Position numbers and translations under genes: made by a program
The notes under the pieces: model-generated
Database searches by the model: none
What the model saw: only the letters and a program-made list of their open reading frames with translations
What the model was told of the DNA's origin: nothing
DNA from: Berghia stephanieae
Taxonomy: Eukaryota > Mollusca > Gastropoda > Nudibranchia > Aeolidiidae
DNA: 64,000 nt
Reading direction: 5' to 3'
Assembly (NCBI GenBank): GCA_034508935.3
Contig: CM067444.1
Span: 59,514,172-59,578,171 of the forward strand
Shown: positions 53,461-63,860 of the stretch, piece by piece
Layout of the letters: every line of letters begins with the position of its first letter
Position numbering within the stretch: the first letter of the stretch is position 1

Positions 53461-53785
53461 TTTATTTTATTATTTTATTTATTTATTTTGTATTTTTCTC
53501 GAATCTTTGTCTGACACACAACTTTTCAGATTTGTATTCGTTCAAAGTAACAAGATTTCTTATTTAAATAAATCAACTGGTTTAGTTCTCCGCGTCCAAA
53601 TGAACCTGATATTTGTGAAGACGTAATGGTTTAAACAATGTTACGTTTTTCTGTAAACAAATCAAAGACTGTGTATTTACAATAGCGGTATCTGGCAAAG
53701 GCAGACTTGTATCCCTGACATGGCCTTGTAAACAAATGAGTTTTTGTTGGTTTGCAAGCAATACATATTGAAAGAAAATGGAGCT
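53461..53785. other. Spacer, no recognised feature
   Basis: TTTTATT-rich at first, then unassigned. GGAGCTTTTATATAGATAG at 53779 may be a SINE-A tail tip fused to FB1. Confidence 0.5.
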
Positions 53786-54290
53786 TTTATATAGATAGTA
53801 TGCGCTTGTCTAAGAAGCTCACAACATAGCCGTCCTGAAGTATAACGGGCCAACACACAAAACTCTGTGTAACAATGACATTTTATAGTCTGGATATTAT
53901 AGTTAAATGAGAATTAATTCAATAGTCTGATGTCACGTCGCCCGGGCAACGGCGGCCATCGTGGTTCTAAACAATGAAAATCTGTACTTTTGATTCTTCA
54001 TGCTGGCTAGAACTTTTCATATGCCTTGTGATCAGAATGTGTAAAAGTCAAAGCATGATCAGATTTATAATGCTTTTTTCCTCTGGATACGCTTTTATGC
54101 TCGTAGGAGAAATATTTCATAAGGGCGTCCGCCATTGTTCCGATAGTTTAGAGCCAGTTACCAGTTACCGTGCGTCATTACGAGGGAAGTGGCGTTACGA
54201 CTGTTGAAGCGTATTACTCATAAACATGGATGGCAAAAAACAATAACAAAGACCTGAGTAGCGTCAAATTCACTCTATCTATAGATAGAA
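53786..54290. mobile_element. FB1 arm split by an M2 insertion
   Basis: TATAGATAGTATGCGCTTGT to ATGAGAATTA (53916), then M2, then TTACTCATAAACATGGATGG to TTCACTCTATCTATA. Uninterrupted FB1 arms read GTGAGAATTACTCATAAAC. Confidence 0.88.
53917..54212 (-). mobile_element. M2 MITE nested in FB1, with ATTA duplication
   Basis: ATTA stands on both sides (53913-53916 and 54213-54216). On the minus strand it begins ACGCTTCAACAGTCGTAACG and ends GACATCAGACTATTGAAT. Confidence 0.93.
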
Positions 54291-54496
54291 CGAACTTGCT
54301 GTTACTCGGGTCTTTGTTATTGTTTTCTTTTTTTTTTTTCTTTTTTTTTTTTTGCCCTCCATTTTTGTGAGTAATTCTCACTAAACTGTATTAACCAGAC
54401 TATAAACGACCAAGGCTACACGCAGTTTTGTGTGTTGGTCCGTTATACTTCAGGATGGCAATGATTGTGAGTTTCTTAGCCAAGCGCACACTATCT
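54283..54496. mobile_element. FB1 half element
   Basis: TATAGATAGAACGAACTTGC, a poly-T insert in place of TTTTTTGCCATCC, then GTTTTGTGTGTTGGTCCG and GCGCACACTATCTATAG. It shares its first TATAGATA with the end of the preceding FB1. Confidence 0.82.
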
Positions 54497-54497
54497 A

Positions 54498-54768
54498 TAG
54501 AGCAACATCCACTTCGAGTTATCAAAGCGCTTTAAAAAGGATCCCTGACCAACAGCAACACGTAATAATGTAGAATAAAACATGACGCCTGTAGACGATA
54601 TTGCATTTTTTTTCCGATAGAGACAATTAAGTTAGCGACTAGATACTCATTTTACACCTGAGTACGATGAGAGAATGTCAGTTAAGAGCATTTTCCAAGG
54701 ACTCAACTATGCGCCGAACGAGGCTCGAACCCAGAACATTCCGATCAAACCACAAGGCCACACAGCCG
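54498..54768 (-). mobile_element. SINE-A joined to an FB1 end
   Basis: Minus copy whose tail is cut to AGAGCAACATCCACTTCG directly after TATCTAT. The anticodon-arm part is deleted near GATCAAACCAC. Confidence 0.82.
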
Positions 54769-55199
54769 CACATATATGACTCACGGTTTCAAAACAGTAT
54801 TCTTTCCAGGTGAATAGTTCTCCAAAACGTAATTGAGAAATAAAATAACGAGTGATACGAACCTCGAGTGTTTCATGCAATGAAAGAAATAATATTTATT
54901 ATTACACCCTTCCGCCACGACATCGCAAGATATCGTCGCCTAGACAGTCCACGAAGAAATTCTGCCCAATCTTTAACATCGAGTACTGAAAATATAGGGA
55001 GGTAAATTTAATGACTTTATAATTTGTAAACCAGGAAATGAACATTTTTCATATTCATTCATGGTCATCATTATCTCCAACATTGTGCTCATTATATGCT
55101 CTTCTAACAAGCATAAATGAAAGAGATAGAAATGAGGAAATCTTATTATTATATAGTCACTGGTATGACCTGAAAGTGTTGAATTCGTTCGTGTGTTTG
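54769..55199. other. Spacer, no recognised feature
   Basis: A 177-aa minus frame covers 54973-55506, but its middle is Lys-rich from poly-T sequence and its ends match no family I know. A real exon cannot be excluded. Confidence 0.4.
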
Positions 55200-55380
55200 C
55201 TTGCTTGATTTGATTGGGGGTGACGTGTTTGGGAGGGAGAGGGGGGGGGTGAGGTTTGGTTTTTTGGTAGTTTATTTTTTGGTTTTGTTTTGTTTTGTTT
55301 GTTTTTGTTTGTTTTTTGTGTTTTTTTTTTTTTTTTGATTTTTGTATGTATTTTTTTTTTTTTTTTTTGGGTGGGTGCCT
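55200..55380 (+). repeat. T/G-rich homopolymer tract
   Basis: TTTTGTTTTG-type slippage sequence with poly-G at 55240 and poly-T at 55321 and 55350. Confidence 0.9.
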
Positions 55381-55679
55381 TAAAGAGTCACAATTCACCT
55401 TGACCTGTTGAAAAGAAAACAAATTTGTAATTGTGGAGAAAGAGAAAAAAAAATAAAAAGGTGAAAGCAAAGAAAACGATTCGTCAAACACTTTGCATGG
55501 TGCCATTTATTAATAATCCCCGTCACAACAAAGATTTATAGAGCATACTTGATTTGTCGTCACTTCCGTTCTACGGAAGGGGTATCCCTTGTAAACACGC
55601 TATGGCTGCTGCCGAAACTAACGCTGTGGAAGATTGAATGGTCTCTATCACGCTTACCCCACCGTTCCCTCACCCGTCT

Positions 55680-55695
55680 GTCTCTCTTCTCTCTC

Positions 55696-55729
<34 letters not shown>

Positions 55730-55865
55730 CTCTCTCTCTCATCTCTCTCCTCTCTCTCCTACTCCTCTCCTCTCTCTCTCTCTCTCTCATCCTTCTCTCT
55801 TCTCTCTCTCCTTCTCTCTTCCTCTCTCCTCTCTCTCTCTCTCTTCCTCTCTCTCTCTCTCTCTC

Positions 55866-55920
<55 letters not shown>

Positions 55921-55990
55921 TCCCTCTCTCTCTCTTCTCCTCTTTCTTCCTCTCTCTCTCTCTCCTTCTCTTTCCCCCTCCTCTCTCTTC

Positions 55991-56021
<31 letters not shown>

Positions 56022-56237
56022 CTCTCTCTCTTCTCTTTCCCCTCTCTCTCTCTCTCTTTCCCTCTCTCTTCCTCTCTTCTTCTCTTCTCTCTTCCCTCTC
56101 CTCCTCTCCTTTCCCTCTCTCTCTCTCTCTTCCTCTCTCTCTCTCTCTTTCCTCTCTCTTCCTCATCTCTCTCTCTCTCTCTTTCCCTCTCTCTCTCTCT
56201 CTCTCTCTTTCCCTCTCTCCATCTCTCTCTCTCTTTC

Positions 56238-56295
<58 letters not shown>

Positions 56296-56345
56296 CTCTC
56301 TCTCTCTCTCTCTCTCTCTCCTCTCTCTCTTTCCCTCTCTCCATC
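55680..56345 (+). repeat. CT array, ~665 bp, with CCT/TTC interruptions
   Basis: Plus strand is all pyrimidine: CT dinucleotides with periodic CC or TTCC breaks. All six frames stay mostly open for this reason. Confidence 0.98.
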
Positions 56346-56534
56346 TCTAAAGCATGTTAGATAATCGAATGCTGTAAAATGATGAATGGAACAATTTTGA
56401 AGATTTCCACAAAGCTATTGTTTATGTTAAGATTAACACATTCAAAGAGACGAGTACACCCTCTGTACAACTAAATTACAATAAGCAAAGAGGAGCAGCA
56501 AACTAATAATACACATGAAAACCAAAAGACAAAG

Positions 56535-56823
56535 ATGCGGCTATGTGGTCTTGTGGTATGACACTCGCTTTTGGATCGGAAGATTATGGGTTCGAACGAG
56601 CCTCACTCGGCGCATAGTTTAGTCTTTGGAAAAGGCTCTTTACTCACATAGTGTCTCACCGTACCCAGGTGCAAAATGAGTAGTTAGCCAGCTGTACCTG
56701 GTCGTTAACAATGTCGTCTCAGTCGGAAAATTTTGTAATATCGCCTAACGTCTCGTTCTGCATGATAAATGTAAAGCGCTTTGAGCACGTTCAGTGGATA
56801 TTGCACGATATAAAAGCTCAAGT
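56535..56823 (+). mobile_element. SINE-A, full length
   Basis: GCGGCTATGTGGTCTTGTGG, GGGTTCGAACGAGCCTCACT (B box with a 4-bp insertion), body and tail GTTCAGTGGATATTGCACG. Confidence 0.9.
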
Positions 56824-57936
56824 TATTTTAATTCATATTAACCATCAGCAATACGAAACTTTAGGATGATTATTATTACATGAAATTTAAAAGATATCAT
56901 ATTCGCACTAATCTCTATTTATTTATTTATGAATGTTTACTTGGTGCTATATTCACATTATTTATTATTTATTTATACATTCAAATGCCATGCTCTCCTT
57001 TTACTTTTTATCAACCCGTGATGGCTGCTGTGTGCAATCCCTCCCCAATCTATTTTCAAAATTCTATTTACATTACAAATCTATTTTCATCAATTAGTTC
57101 ATGATAATGTATAAATATATGCTAACATAACGATGAATGGTATGTAACATTATGGTAATTTCTACTTAGGATCAATAAAGTATATATTATTATCTTATCT
57201 TATATCATATAATTTTATATTACTGATTTTTAATAATAAGATATATCTTCAGGAAAATAATATTATATGTTTTTGATTTGTTTTGTCTTTTGGTGTTGGG
57301 TTTTGTTTTGTTTTTTTATTTGTTTTTTTTTTTTTTGTTTGTTTTGTTGTTGTTGTTGTTGTTGTTTTGTTTGTTTTTTGGGGGTTTTTTTGTATAAAGG
57401 ATATATGTAGGGATGTACTTTTACTGACAATATGATCAAAAAAATCGTTTCAAATTAAAAGGAGATTTATTAAAGCAACCCCCCCCCCCCCTCATAAGAT
57501 AGCTCTCAAATGCACTACAATATAATTCCAACTTTGGTATGCATCGACCCGACCATACATCATGTAAGCAAATTGTTAATTTAAAAGCAGGTTATAAATG
57601 ATATGATTAAAGTGCTAAAGATAAATCCACAGTTTTGACAAACAAGCAGAAAGACATTAAAATATAGAAAATTCGTTTTCCAAAAGTCGTTATCTCCCTT
57701 TCTTCTATGTTAAAGTATTATGGATTATTCCCCCTTGAAATTCTCTACCGGACCACAAATTTATTGTCATTTAACCTCAATTTCAACTCAATAAACGACT
57801 ATTTTGTATCAATGGACATACGAAATACACTTTACACATCGATTTAAGGCATTAAGATCATGAAGATATCAAAATGTAGAAAATTGAATTAAGGTGGTAA
57901 GATCACGAAGGTCTCAAAAACTAGAAAACTTGATTA
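56824..57936. other. AT-rich spacer with scraps of R5-like tail and R6
   Basis: 57100-57205 ends TTATTATCTTATCTTATATC after GGATCAATAAAGTATATATT and looks like a LINE 3' end. 57290-57390 is TTTTG/TTG slippage sequence. 57690-57860 weakly matches R6. No gene was supported. Confidence 0.5.
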
Positions 57937-58222
57937 AGTACAGCTATGTGGTCTTGTGGTATGACACTTTTGGATCGGAAGGTCAATGAGTTCGGCGCAT
58001 AGTTGAGTCCTTGGAAAAGGCTTTTTACTCATATTCTCTCACCGTAATCAGGTGTAAATTGAGTACCTGGCCATTAACAGCGTTGTCTCTGTCGGAAAAA
58101 ATTGTAATATCGCCTAACAGGTGTTATGTCTCATTCTACATGTTACATGTTGCTGTTGGCTAGGGACCCTTTGTAAAGCGCTTTCAGCACGTTCAGTGGA
58201 TATTGCGTTATATAAAAGCTCA
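57937..58222 (+). mobile_element. SINE-A with partly deleted head
   Basis: AGCTATGTGGTCTTGTGGTA (A box), then a deletion removes the B box: GGTCAATGAGTTCGGCGCAT. Body and tail are intact. This copy cannot use an internal RNA polymerase III promoter. Confidence 0.88.
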
Positions 58223-58332
58223 ACGTTTTATTTCATTTTTTAAAATTTTAAAGTAAGGTGTTTTGGAAACCATTTCTCCAATTGATTCTTCAGAATAAGT
58301 CGGAGAATCTTGTAGATTCTGTAGCAAATCAG

Positions 58333-58337
<5 letters not shown>

Positions 58338-58395
<58 letters not shown>
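58338..58395 (+). repeat. AT microsatellite
   Basis: TA dinucleotides. Confidence 0.97.
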
Positions 58396-58401
<6 letters not shown>

Positions 58402-58414
58402 TATCCTGGAATGA

Positions 58415-58525
58415 ATAGAAGAGAGCTACATGACACCATCAACAGACGAAAGGAATTTCCGGACATTGTCATCACAGAGTAGGGGCAGCCAACGTCAATG
58501 AGGTCGACGCTGGATAGTAAGTAAG
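58415..58525 (+). mobile_element. LINE 3' end, short copy
   Basis: Plus frame ...RRKEFPDIVITE, then GQPTSMRSTLDSK and a GTAAGTAAGTAAG tail. Matches the end of 27221-27560 in protein and tail. Confidence 0.7.
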
Positions 58526-58559
58526 TAAGGAATGGGGATGATCTATATTAACTTTTCAT

Positions 58560-58860
58560 GGGCTCGAGGCAGCGACATCAATAGGGTATATGCTGTCCTA
58601 GGCTCGAGGTCACATTGCAAAATGTGGTCAAAGTGACCCACATAGTGGAAAGTGTTCACATCTTTTGAACTATCAAACATCACGATTGCTCATTTTGTTC
58701 AAGTTGCCACATGGGTATGTTTATAACTTTCATTAATTAAGCGCAGCGTGTTTACATTTGTTAAGAAATATCCAATCGTTGGACAGCAACAAATCATGTG
58801 ATTGATGACTGGGTTGGACGAAAACCTGAATACAGATCGCTCCCGTTGGCGTGATATCTC
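58560..58860 (+). repeat. Interspersed repeat R7, copy 2
   Basis: CACATTGCAAAATGTGGTCA, AAGTGACCCACATAGTGG, TTGGACAGCAACAAATCATG and TGATTGATGACTGGGTTGG mirror 46990-47275. Identity is perhaps 75-80%, so both copies are old. Confidence 0.8.
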
Positions 58861-58926
58861 AACAGTCTGACTTTAACAGACAGCTTGTTCAACTTGAGAC
58901 GAGACCTTAAGCAATAATCTTTTCGC

Positions 58927-59115
58927 AATGTTTCTGACAGACAGCGATGTTAACGGCCAGTTATTCATTTAATACCTGCGTACGGTGAGAGAATGATAGA
59001 AAGAGCCTTTTTCCAAGGACTCAACTATGCGTTACTCAGAATGAGTCTTGAACCTTGAGCCTTAAAGTCCGAAGGTGAGTGTAGTGTCATACCACTAGAC
59101 CATGAAGCATCACAT
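58927..59115 (-). mobile_element. SINE-A lacking the 3' tail
   Basis: The minus strand runs from GGTCTAGTGGTATGACACT to TTAACATCGCTGTCTGTC. The lower body and tail are absent. Confidence 0.8.
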
Positions 59116-59439
59116 AAGAAAAACAAAAACAAAAGTTCGTTTGCGAAAGAATACATCTTACAATTTTGCCAGAACAGCGGATTAATGCTCATCTATAACA
59201 AATGCCAGGAGATCCGATTTGAAAATTGAAGCACTATAATTCCCATTCATTTGTCTGTAAAACATTGGCCTGTCACGTCATGGGAGTGGCTGCATTTCAC
59301 AAGGCATCCATTTCGCCTGGCGTTGTGTTGAATTTTCAAGTCGTCGATTCGATCAATCAAAGACGGCTCCGGAAAACAAACAAGCAAACAACATATAAAA
59401 ATAATAAACAAAAATGAATAAAGCATTTTCAAAAAAAAA
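59116..59439. other. Spacer, no recognised feature
   Basis: Two short antiparallel frames only, with no domain. Confidence 0.5.
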
Positions 59440-59545
59440 TTAACAAAATACCAAACACGGAATATTTCGGGCTCAAAACCCTTCTTCAGCCAACAACAAA
59501 AAAAAACAATAAAGACATAAATACATTACTTAATTCCAGATTGAC
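59440..59545 (-). mobile_element. R4 arm with hammerhead-like core
   Basis: The minus strand reads GTTGTTGGCTGAAGAAGGG, TTTTGAGCCCGAAATATTCC and GTGTTTGGTATTTTG. CTGAAGA, a GGG..CCC stem and GAAA are all intact at 59465-59489. Only one arm is present. Confidence 0.5.
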
Positions 59546-59560
59546 GACAGAGATAATTGT

Positions 59561-59790
59561 CGCGCATGGTCGAGTCGTTGGAAAAGGCTCCTTACTCACA
59601 TTCTCTCACTGTACTCAGGTGTAAAATGAGTACCTGGCCGTTAACAACGTTGTCCCTGTCAGGAAAAAAATGTAATATCGTCTAACAGGCGTCATGTCTC
59701 ATTCTCTATGTTACATGTTGCTGTTAGTCAGGGACCATTTGTAAAGCGCTGTGAGCACGTTTAGTGGATATTGCGCATATAAAAGCTCAA
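59561..59790 (+). mobile_element. SINE-A lacking the tRNA head
   Basis: Begins CGCGCATGGTCGAGTCGTTG and runs to the tail. The tRNA-like part is missing. Confidence 0.87.
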
Positions 59791-59823
59791 TTTTAATTAA
59801 GGTTGCACTGAGAGAGGGAAGGT

Positions 59824-59824
<1 letters not shown>

Positions 59825-59881
<57 letters not shown>
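59825..59881 (+). repeat. GA microsatellite
   Basis: GA dinucleotides. Confidence 0.97.
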
Positions 59882-59885
<4 letters not shown>

Positions 59886-59919
59886 TTGCCATAAATACAC
59901 ACATGCCACATAGAATCAG

Positions 59920-59924
<5 letters not shown>

Positions 59925-59960
<36 letters not shown>

Positions 59961-59980
59961 ATATATATATATATATATAT
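59925..59980 (+). repeat. AT microsatellite
   Basis: TA dinucleotides. Confidence 0.96.
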
Positions 59981-60483
59981 TAATCATGAGATATCAGTGA
60001 TTGTATGTTAATTGTTTGACAATAAGGAAGATTTCTGTTCTCTATATGTTGAACTTTGAGAGTTTGAAAATGGTAGGTTGCATGTTAATTTTCATTACTT
60101 GACTAATTGAGTCTTTAGAATCTCTGTCATGGCTGCACTGATAAACCTCTTTCACTATTACTTATATGAGACCTTTCGCGTCTCTGTCATTGGGCTGGGA
60201 CGCCTCGGGTTTCTCCACTAGGTCGTACTTTAAAATCCATCAACGTTTTCGATACGCAGCAATCGTCTGCAATATATGAAGATCCTCAAAGAAGTTTCCG
60301 AGGGTGTTTGGTTTCTCTGGAGGGGTGCCGGGGGGGGGGGGGGGGCTAGTGAAGTAGTGGGATCAAATCATTCAGTGTTGTATAATATTCTTTTGGACAC
60401 AATTTGATGAGAAAAAAAAATAATAATAATAATAATAATAATAATGCTGAAAACACCAAACTCTAAGCGCTTAAATTACAAAT
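59981..60483. other. Spacer; AAT run and SINE tail scrap at the end
   Basis: Poly-G at 60330-60346. An AAT run at 60418-60445 precedes CACCAAACTCTAAGCGCTTA, the same tail type as at 12700. No gene was seen. Confidence 0.45.
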
Positions 60484-60655
60484 TACTTGACTAACAACAA
60501 GATATGAAGTGAGTAGAAAAGTGCCAGAAGACAATAGAGAATAAAAAATTTTTCGCGGCGGTGGTGGGGTTTGAACCTCCGACCTTATTGGTACGACAAC
60601 TCCGCCTGGCAGGTGAGAGCGTGGCTCTACCGTGTGAGCTATCCACGAACACAAA
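60484..60655 (-). mobile_element. SINE-F, full copy
   Basis: The minus strand shows GTGGATAGCTCACACGGTAG (A box) and GTCGGAGGTTCAAACCCC (B box). The far end carries AAGTGCCAGAAGACAATAGA. Relatives are at 25622 and 60890. Confidence 0.8.
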
Positions 60656-60889
60656 AAAATTCGTTTCAAACCCAAGTCATTTCTAGATCCCTCTCTCACC
60701 CACTTCTTGAGACCGCCGATTCGTTCGCACACCACCACCGCGAAGTAATTTTGACCAGCAGTTAAGCTTAATAGCCAATATTCTCAACACAAACATATAA
60801 CATAGAAACGATTGAGACATTGAGTATGCTCCGGTGTATGGGGTGAATTTTTAATTCAGAAAAGTGAGTGGAGCAGGCACTTATGTTGG

Positions 60890-60955
60890 TAACAACAAGA
60901 TATGAAGTGAGTAGAAAAGTGCCAGAAGACAATAGAGAATAAAAATTTTTTGAAA
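60890..60955 (-). mobile_element. SINE-F 3' fragment
   Basis: TAACAACAAGATATGAAGTG, AGTAGAAAAGTGCCAGAAGA and CAATAGAGAATAAAAA are virtually identical to 60486-60548. Confidence 0.85.
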
Positions 60956-61019
60956 AATTACTTGACTGAAACGTAAACACAAGCACTCACTCACACAAAC
61001 ACACACATACGCATACACT

Positions 61020-61060
61020 AACACACCACACACACACACACACACACACACAACACAACA
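61020..61060 (+). repeat. AC microsatellite
   Basis: CA dinucleotides. Confidence 0.95.
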
Positions 61061-61103
61061 CACGACACAAACCAGACGCCTATCTTCCTTCTCATATCAT
61101 CGA

Positions 61104-61340
61104 CTAAAATCGAAACAGACATCTTTTAAGCGAACGTTTAAAAATAGACAAAGATTCTTTTTCACGAATGCTCTGTGCTAAGGCGTTCCAAACAGAAGGT
61201 CCGAAATGAGAAAAGGGTCTCATTCCAGCATTTTTACGTATTCGACAGACAACTAATTTGGTGGAATCGCTGGCCGAACGTAAGGGGCGGGGTTTTGAAT
61301 ATATTTCAATTAGGCGGCGTCTCTGTTTTAAAATCAATTT
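61104..61340 (-). mobile_element. LINE C-terminal coding stub
   Basis: The minus-strand frame holds KLVVCRIRKNAGMRPFSHFG, then PSVWNALAQSIREKESLSIF and KRSLKRCLF. R..G.R.F...GP..WN.LP..IR......FK..LK..LF is a very common LINE reverse transcriptase C-terminus. Only ~75 residues remain. It is distinct from the stubs at 27221 and 46436. Confidence 0.8.
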
Positions 61341-61367
61341 ATAATAGATAATGTTTTAAAAAATTCA

Positions 61368-61456
61368 TTTCAATCAGAATTAACTAAATCAGCGTTTTGG
61401 GATCCCAAACATTAGTCACAGCGCGGGATCACTAGTACATGCGAATGTCAGGAAAT
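61368..61456 (+). repeat. ~90-bp direct repeat, copy 1
   Basis: TCAATCAGAATTAACTAAAT, CAGCGTTTTGGGATCCC and CACAGCGCGGGATCAC recur at 61824-61912. A SINE-A lies between. Confidence 0.85.
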
Positions 61457-61494
61457 CCAAATTAAATTTTTTTAAATATTTTTAATATTTTTAA

Positions 61495-61778
61495 AACTTG
61501 AGCTTTTCTATAGCGCAATATCCACTAAACGTGTTCAAAGCGCTTTACAAGGAGTCCTTGACCAACTGCAACACGGAACATATTGAACTAGACACCTGTT
61601 AGGCGATATTTTAAAAAAAATTTCGACAGCGACAACGCTGTTGTACACCCGATTACGATAAGAGAATATGAGTAAAGAGCCTTTTCCAAGGACTCAACTT
61701 TGCGCCGAGCGAGGCTCGAACTCAGGGTCCTCCGATCCGAAAACGAGTGTCTTACCACTAGACCACATAGCCGCACAT
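61495..61778 (-). mobile_element. SINE-A, full length
   Basis: Complete on the minus strand, including GGTCTAGTGGTAAGACAC and GAGTTCGAGCCTCGCTCGG. Confidence 0.9.
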
Positions 61779-61823
61779 TAGCATAACCTTTTTCTTTTTA
61801 TTAAGCGATTGTAGATATTTATA

Positions 61824-61912
61824 TGTCAATCAGAATTAACTATCTCAGCCTTTTGGGATCCCTAACATTATTCACAGCGCGGGCTCACAAATTCATGCGA
61901 ACGTCAGGAATG
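61824..61912 (+). repeat. ~90-bp direct repeat, copy 2
   Basis: TCAATCAGAATTAACTATCT, CAGCCTTTTGGGATCCCTA and CACAGCGCGGGCTCAC. Confidence 0.85.
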
Positions 61913-61989
61913 ATTACAAGAACATTTCAATACTTGCCGTTATTTTTTTCCCTTCGAGCTTCAAGCAGCAACAATTTCATTTTCTATAA

Positions 61990-62152
61990 CAAGTAATGGT
62001 AGCACGTCTGACCGGTACCAGAAGGTCTAAGGTTCGATCTCCAGTCGATCTCGACTGATTTTTTTGGGATCGTTTTTTTTTTTCTTTTTTTCCTTGTATT
62101 TTTCTTTCTTGCTTTTTCTGGCACCTTTCATACAGACTTGTTCAGTTCTTTA
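61990..62152 (+). mobile_element. SINE-D
   Basis: AGTAATGGTAGCACGTCTGA (A box), AAGGTTCGATCTCCAGTCGA (B box), TTTCTTTCTTGCTTTTTCTG and ACAGACTTGTTCAGTTC. Confidence 0.85.
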
Positions 62153-62498
62153 CCATAACAGAGCGCAAAAATCTTAAATTATCATTAGTCCCGATAGCGA
62201 CGTTATGACAAGCTAAATCCTCATTGGTGTGAAAAAGGTACCCAAGTTATTATTCATGTTTCGCGGTTGTGCTTAGGTCTAATCATTTGATCCGCTGTTG
62301 CTTTTCTCCCGTGGCAAAACGAGTCAGATGTAAGCAGTATAAGTCCCCTATTAGCATATTAGGGAGAAAATCTAAATTAGAGAATAATATGATACGTACA
62401 ATGATAGAAAACGTGTCCTAGTTACCACAAGACGGGTGTGATACTGAAATATCAACAAGAGATCAACATATTTCCTTTTCTTTTTTTTTCATTATTTA
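62153..62498. other. Spacer, no recognised feature
   Basis: No repeat or coding signal assigned. Confidence 0.5.
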
Positions 62499-62788
62499 AA
62501 TTGAGATTTTATATAGCGCAATATGCACTAAACGTGCTCAAAGCGCTTTACAATGGGTCTAGACCAACAGCAACATATTAACATGACGCCTGTTAGGCGA
62601 TATTTCATTTTTTTTTCGTGCAGAGACAACGCTGTTAAAAGCCAGGTACTCATTTTACACATGAGTAAGATGAAAGAACGTGAATAAAAAGCCTTCTCCA
62701 AAGACTCAACTATGCGCCGAGCGAGGCTCGAACCCAGGACCTTCAGATCCGAAAGCGAATGTCATACCACAAGACAACATAGCCGCAT
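62499..62788 (-). mobile_element. SINE-A, full length
   Basis: Complete on the minus strand. The head is GCGGCTATGTTGTCTTGTGG with GGGTTCGAGCCTCGCTCGG. Confidence 0.9.
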
Positions 62789-62845
62789 ATATTCAGATGT
62801 TAAGAAGAGATCAACATTTTTCCTTTTCTTATTCTGTTATTTCTA

Positions 62846-63136
62846 GTGGCTATGCGATATTCTGACATGACACTCGACTTCGGATTAGAGGGTCTAAGGT
62901 TCAAGTCCCGCTGAGTGGCGTTAAGTTGAGTATTTAGGGAAAACCTTCTCTCATCGTACTCGGGTGTAAAATGAGTACCTAGCCGTTAACAGCATTGTCT
63001 TTGTCGAAGGAAATTGTAATATCGCCTATCAGTTGCATGTCTCGTTCTTCATGTTACGTTTTGCTATTGGCTCGGGACTTCTTGTAAAGCGCTTTAAGCA
63101 TGTTTAGTAGATATTGCGCTATATAAAGGCTCATTT
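62846..63136 (+). mobile_element. SINE-A, older copy
   Basis: GTGGCTATGCGATATTCTGA and AAGGTTCAAGTCCCGCTGAG are changed head boxes. The tail is GTTTAGTAGATATTGCGC. It faces the preceding copy head to head. Confidence 0.85.
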
Positions 63137-63230
63137 ATATTTTTTAGATATATAAGTTGTAACATACCGATGACTCAGCGGTTCGGACATGTCTTGTCAA
63201 GTATTAAAACCAAATTATAATGAACTTTGG

Positions 63231-63500
63231 GGTCACGATAGCTCAGTTTGTAGAGCACTCGCTTCACACACAAATAGACCGAGATCGATCCCGGGAGAGG
63301 TCGATATCTTTTTCTAACCCTTCTGTTCACTAAGTAGTTATTGGGTAGCTGGGTCTTTTAGACTTGGCGGAAAGTACTATAAGATATACTAGCATATTAC
63401 TCAATGAGTAATAAGCAATTGCTTTTGTCCGTTTCACGCTATAGAAACCGGGATAAACTCCGGCTCCGTGGGCCATATGGTTCTGAAGGACTACAGATGT
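63231..63500 (+). mobile_element. SINE-B, full copy
   Basis: GGGGTCACGATAGCTCAGTT, GAGCACTCGCTTCACACACA, GAGATCGATCCCGGGAG and the 3' block AACCGGGATAAACTCCGGCT, TGGGCCATATGGTTCTGAAG. It matches 38935 along its length. Confidence 0.83.
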
Positions 63501-63640
63501 TGGATGTGAAATGATGTGTGACAAAGATTAGGTTCTTGAGTTGTGTCCTTGGGTAAGGATATTTACACATATATTTCCTCATTGCACGAAGTTGTGAATG
63601 AGTATCTGACTATAAGTAGTAACGGATGCTGTATCCGATT
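63501..63640 (+). mobile_element. SINE body fragment
   Basis: TTGAGTTGTGTCCTTGGGTA and GTTGTGAATGAGTATCTGAC are common invertebrate SINE body motifs. No head is attached. Confidence 0.45.
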
Positions 63641-63860
63641 CTTTAAAAAGAAGTGTGATTTGAATGTTTTTGAACATGTCTTTTATTCAAAGATGACGAA
63701 ATAGGAATGGATTGAGGGGTAGAATAAATTATTTCTTACACTCTTGCGTTTTGGAATTCGAACTTTGGACCCAACGCTCACTCGCAAGCTCGTTCTGCGG
63801 TTGGGAACACGTCCGGATTCCAAAAAGAAAGAGTGAAAGAATCGAATATTATTATCTTAT
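63640..63860 (-). mobile_element. H5 element with complete hairpin end
   Basis: CATGTCTTTTATTCAAAGAT, TTACACTCTTGCGTTTTGG, then GAATTCGAACTTTGGACCCA opposite GGTTGGGAACACGTCCGGAT. A TTATCTTATCTTATTTTAT scrap follows. Confidence 0.75.

Noticed and set aside
54973-55506. 177-residue minus frame
   Set aside because: The central Lys/Pro-rich part comes from poly-T and poly-G sequence. No domain, and no splice context that I could defend.
55549-56364. 271-residue Leu/Ser frame and its antisense Arg/Glu frames
   Set aside because: It is a CT dinucleotide array with CC breaks.
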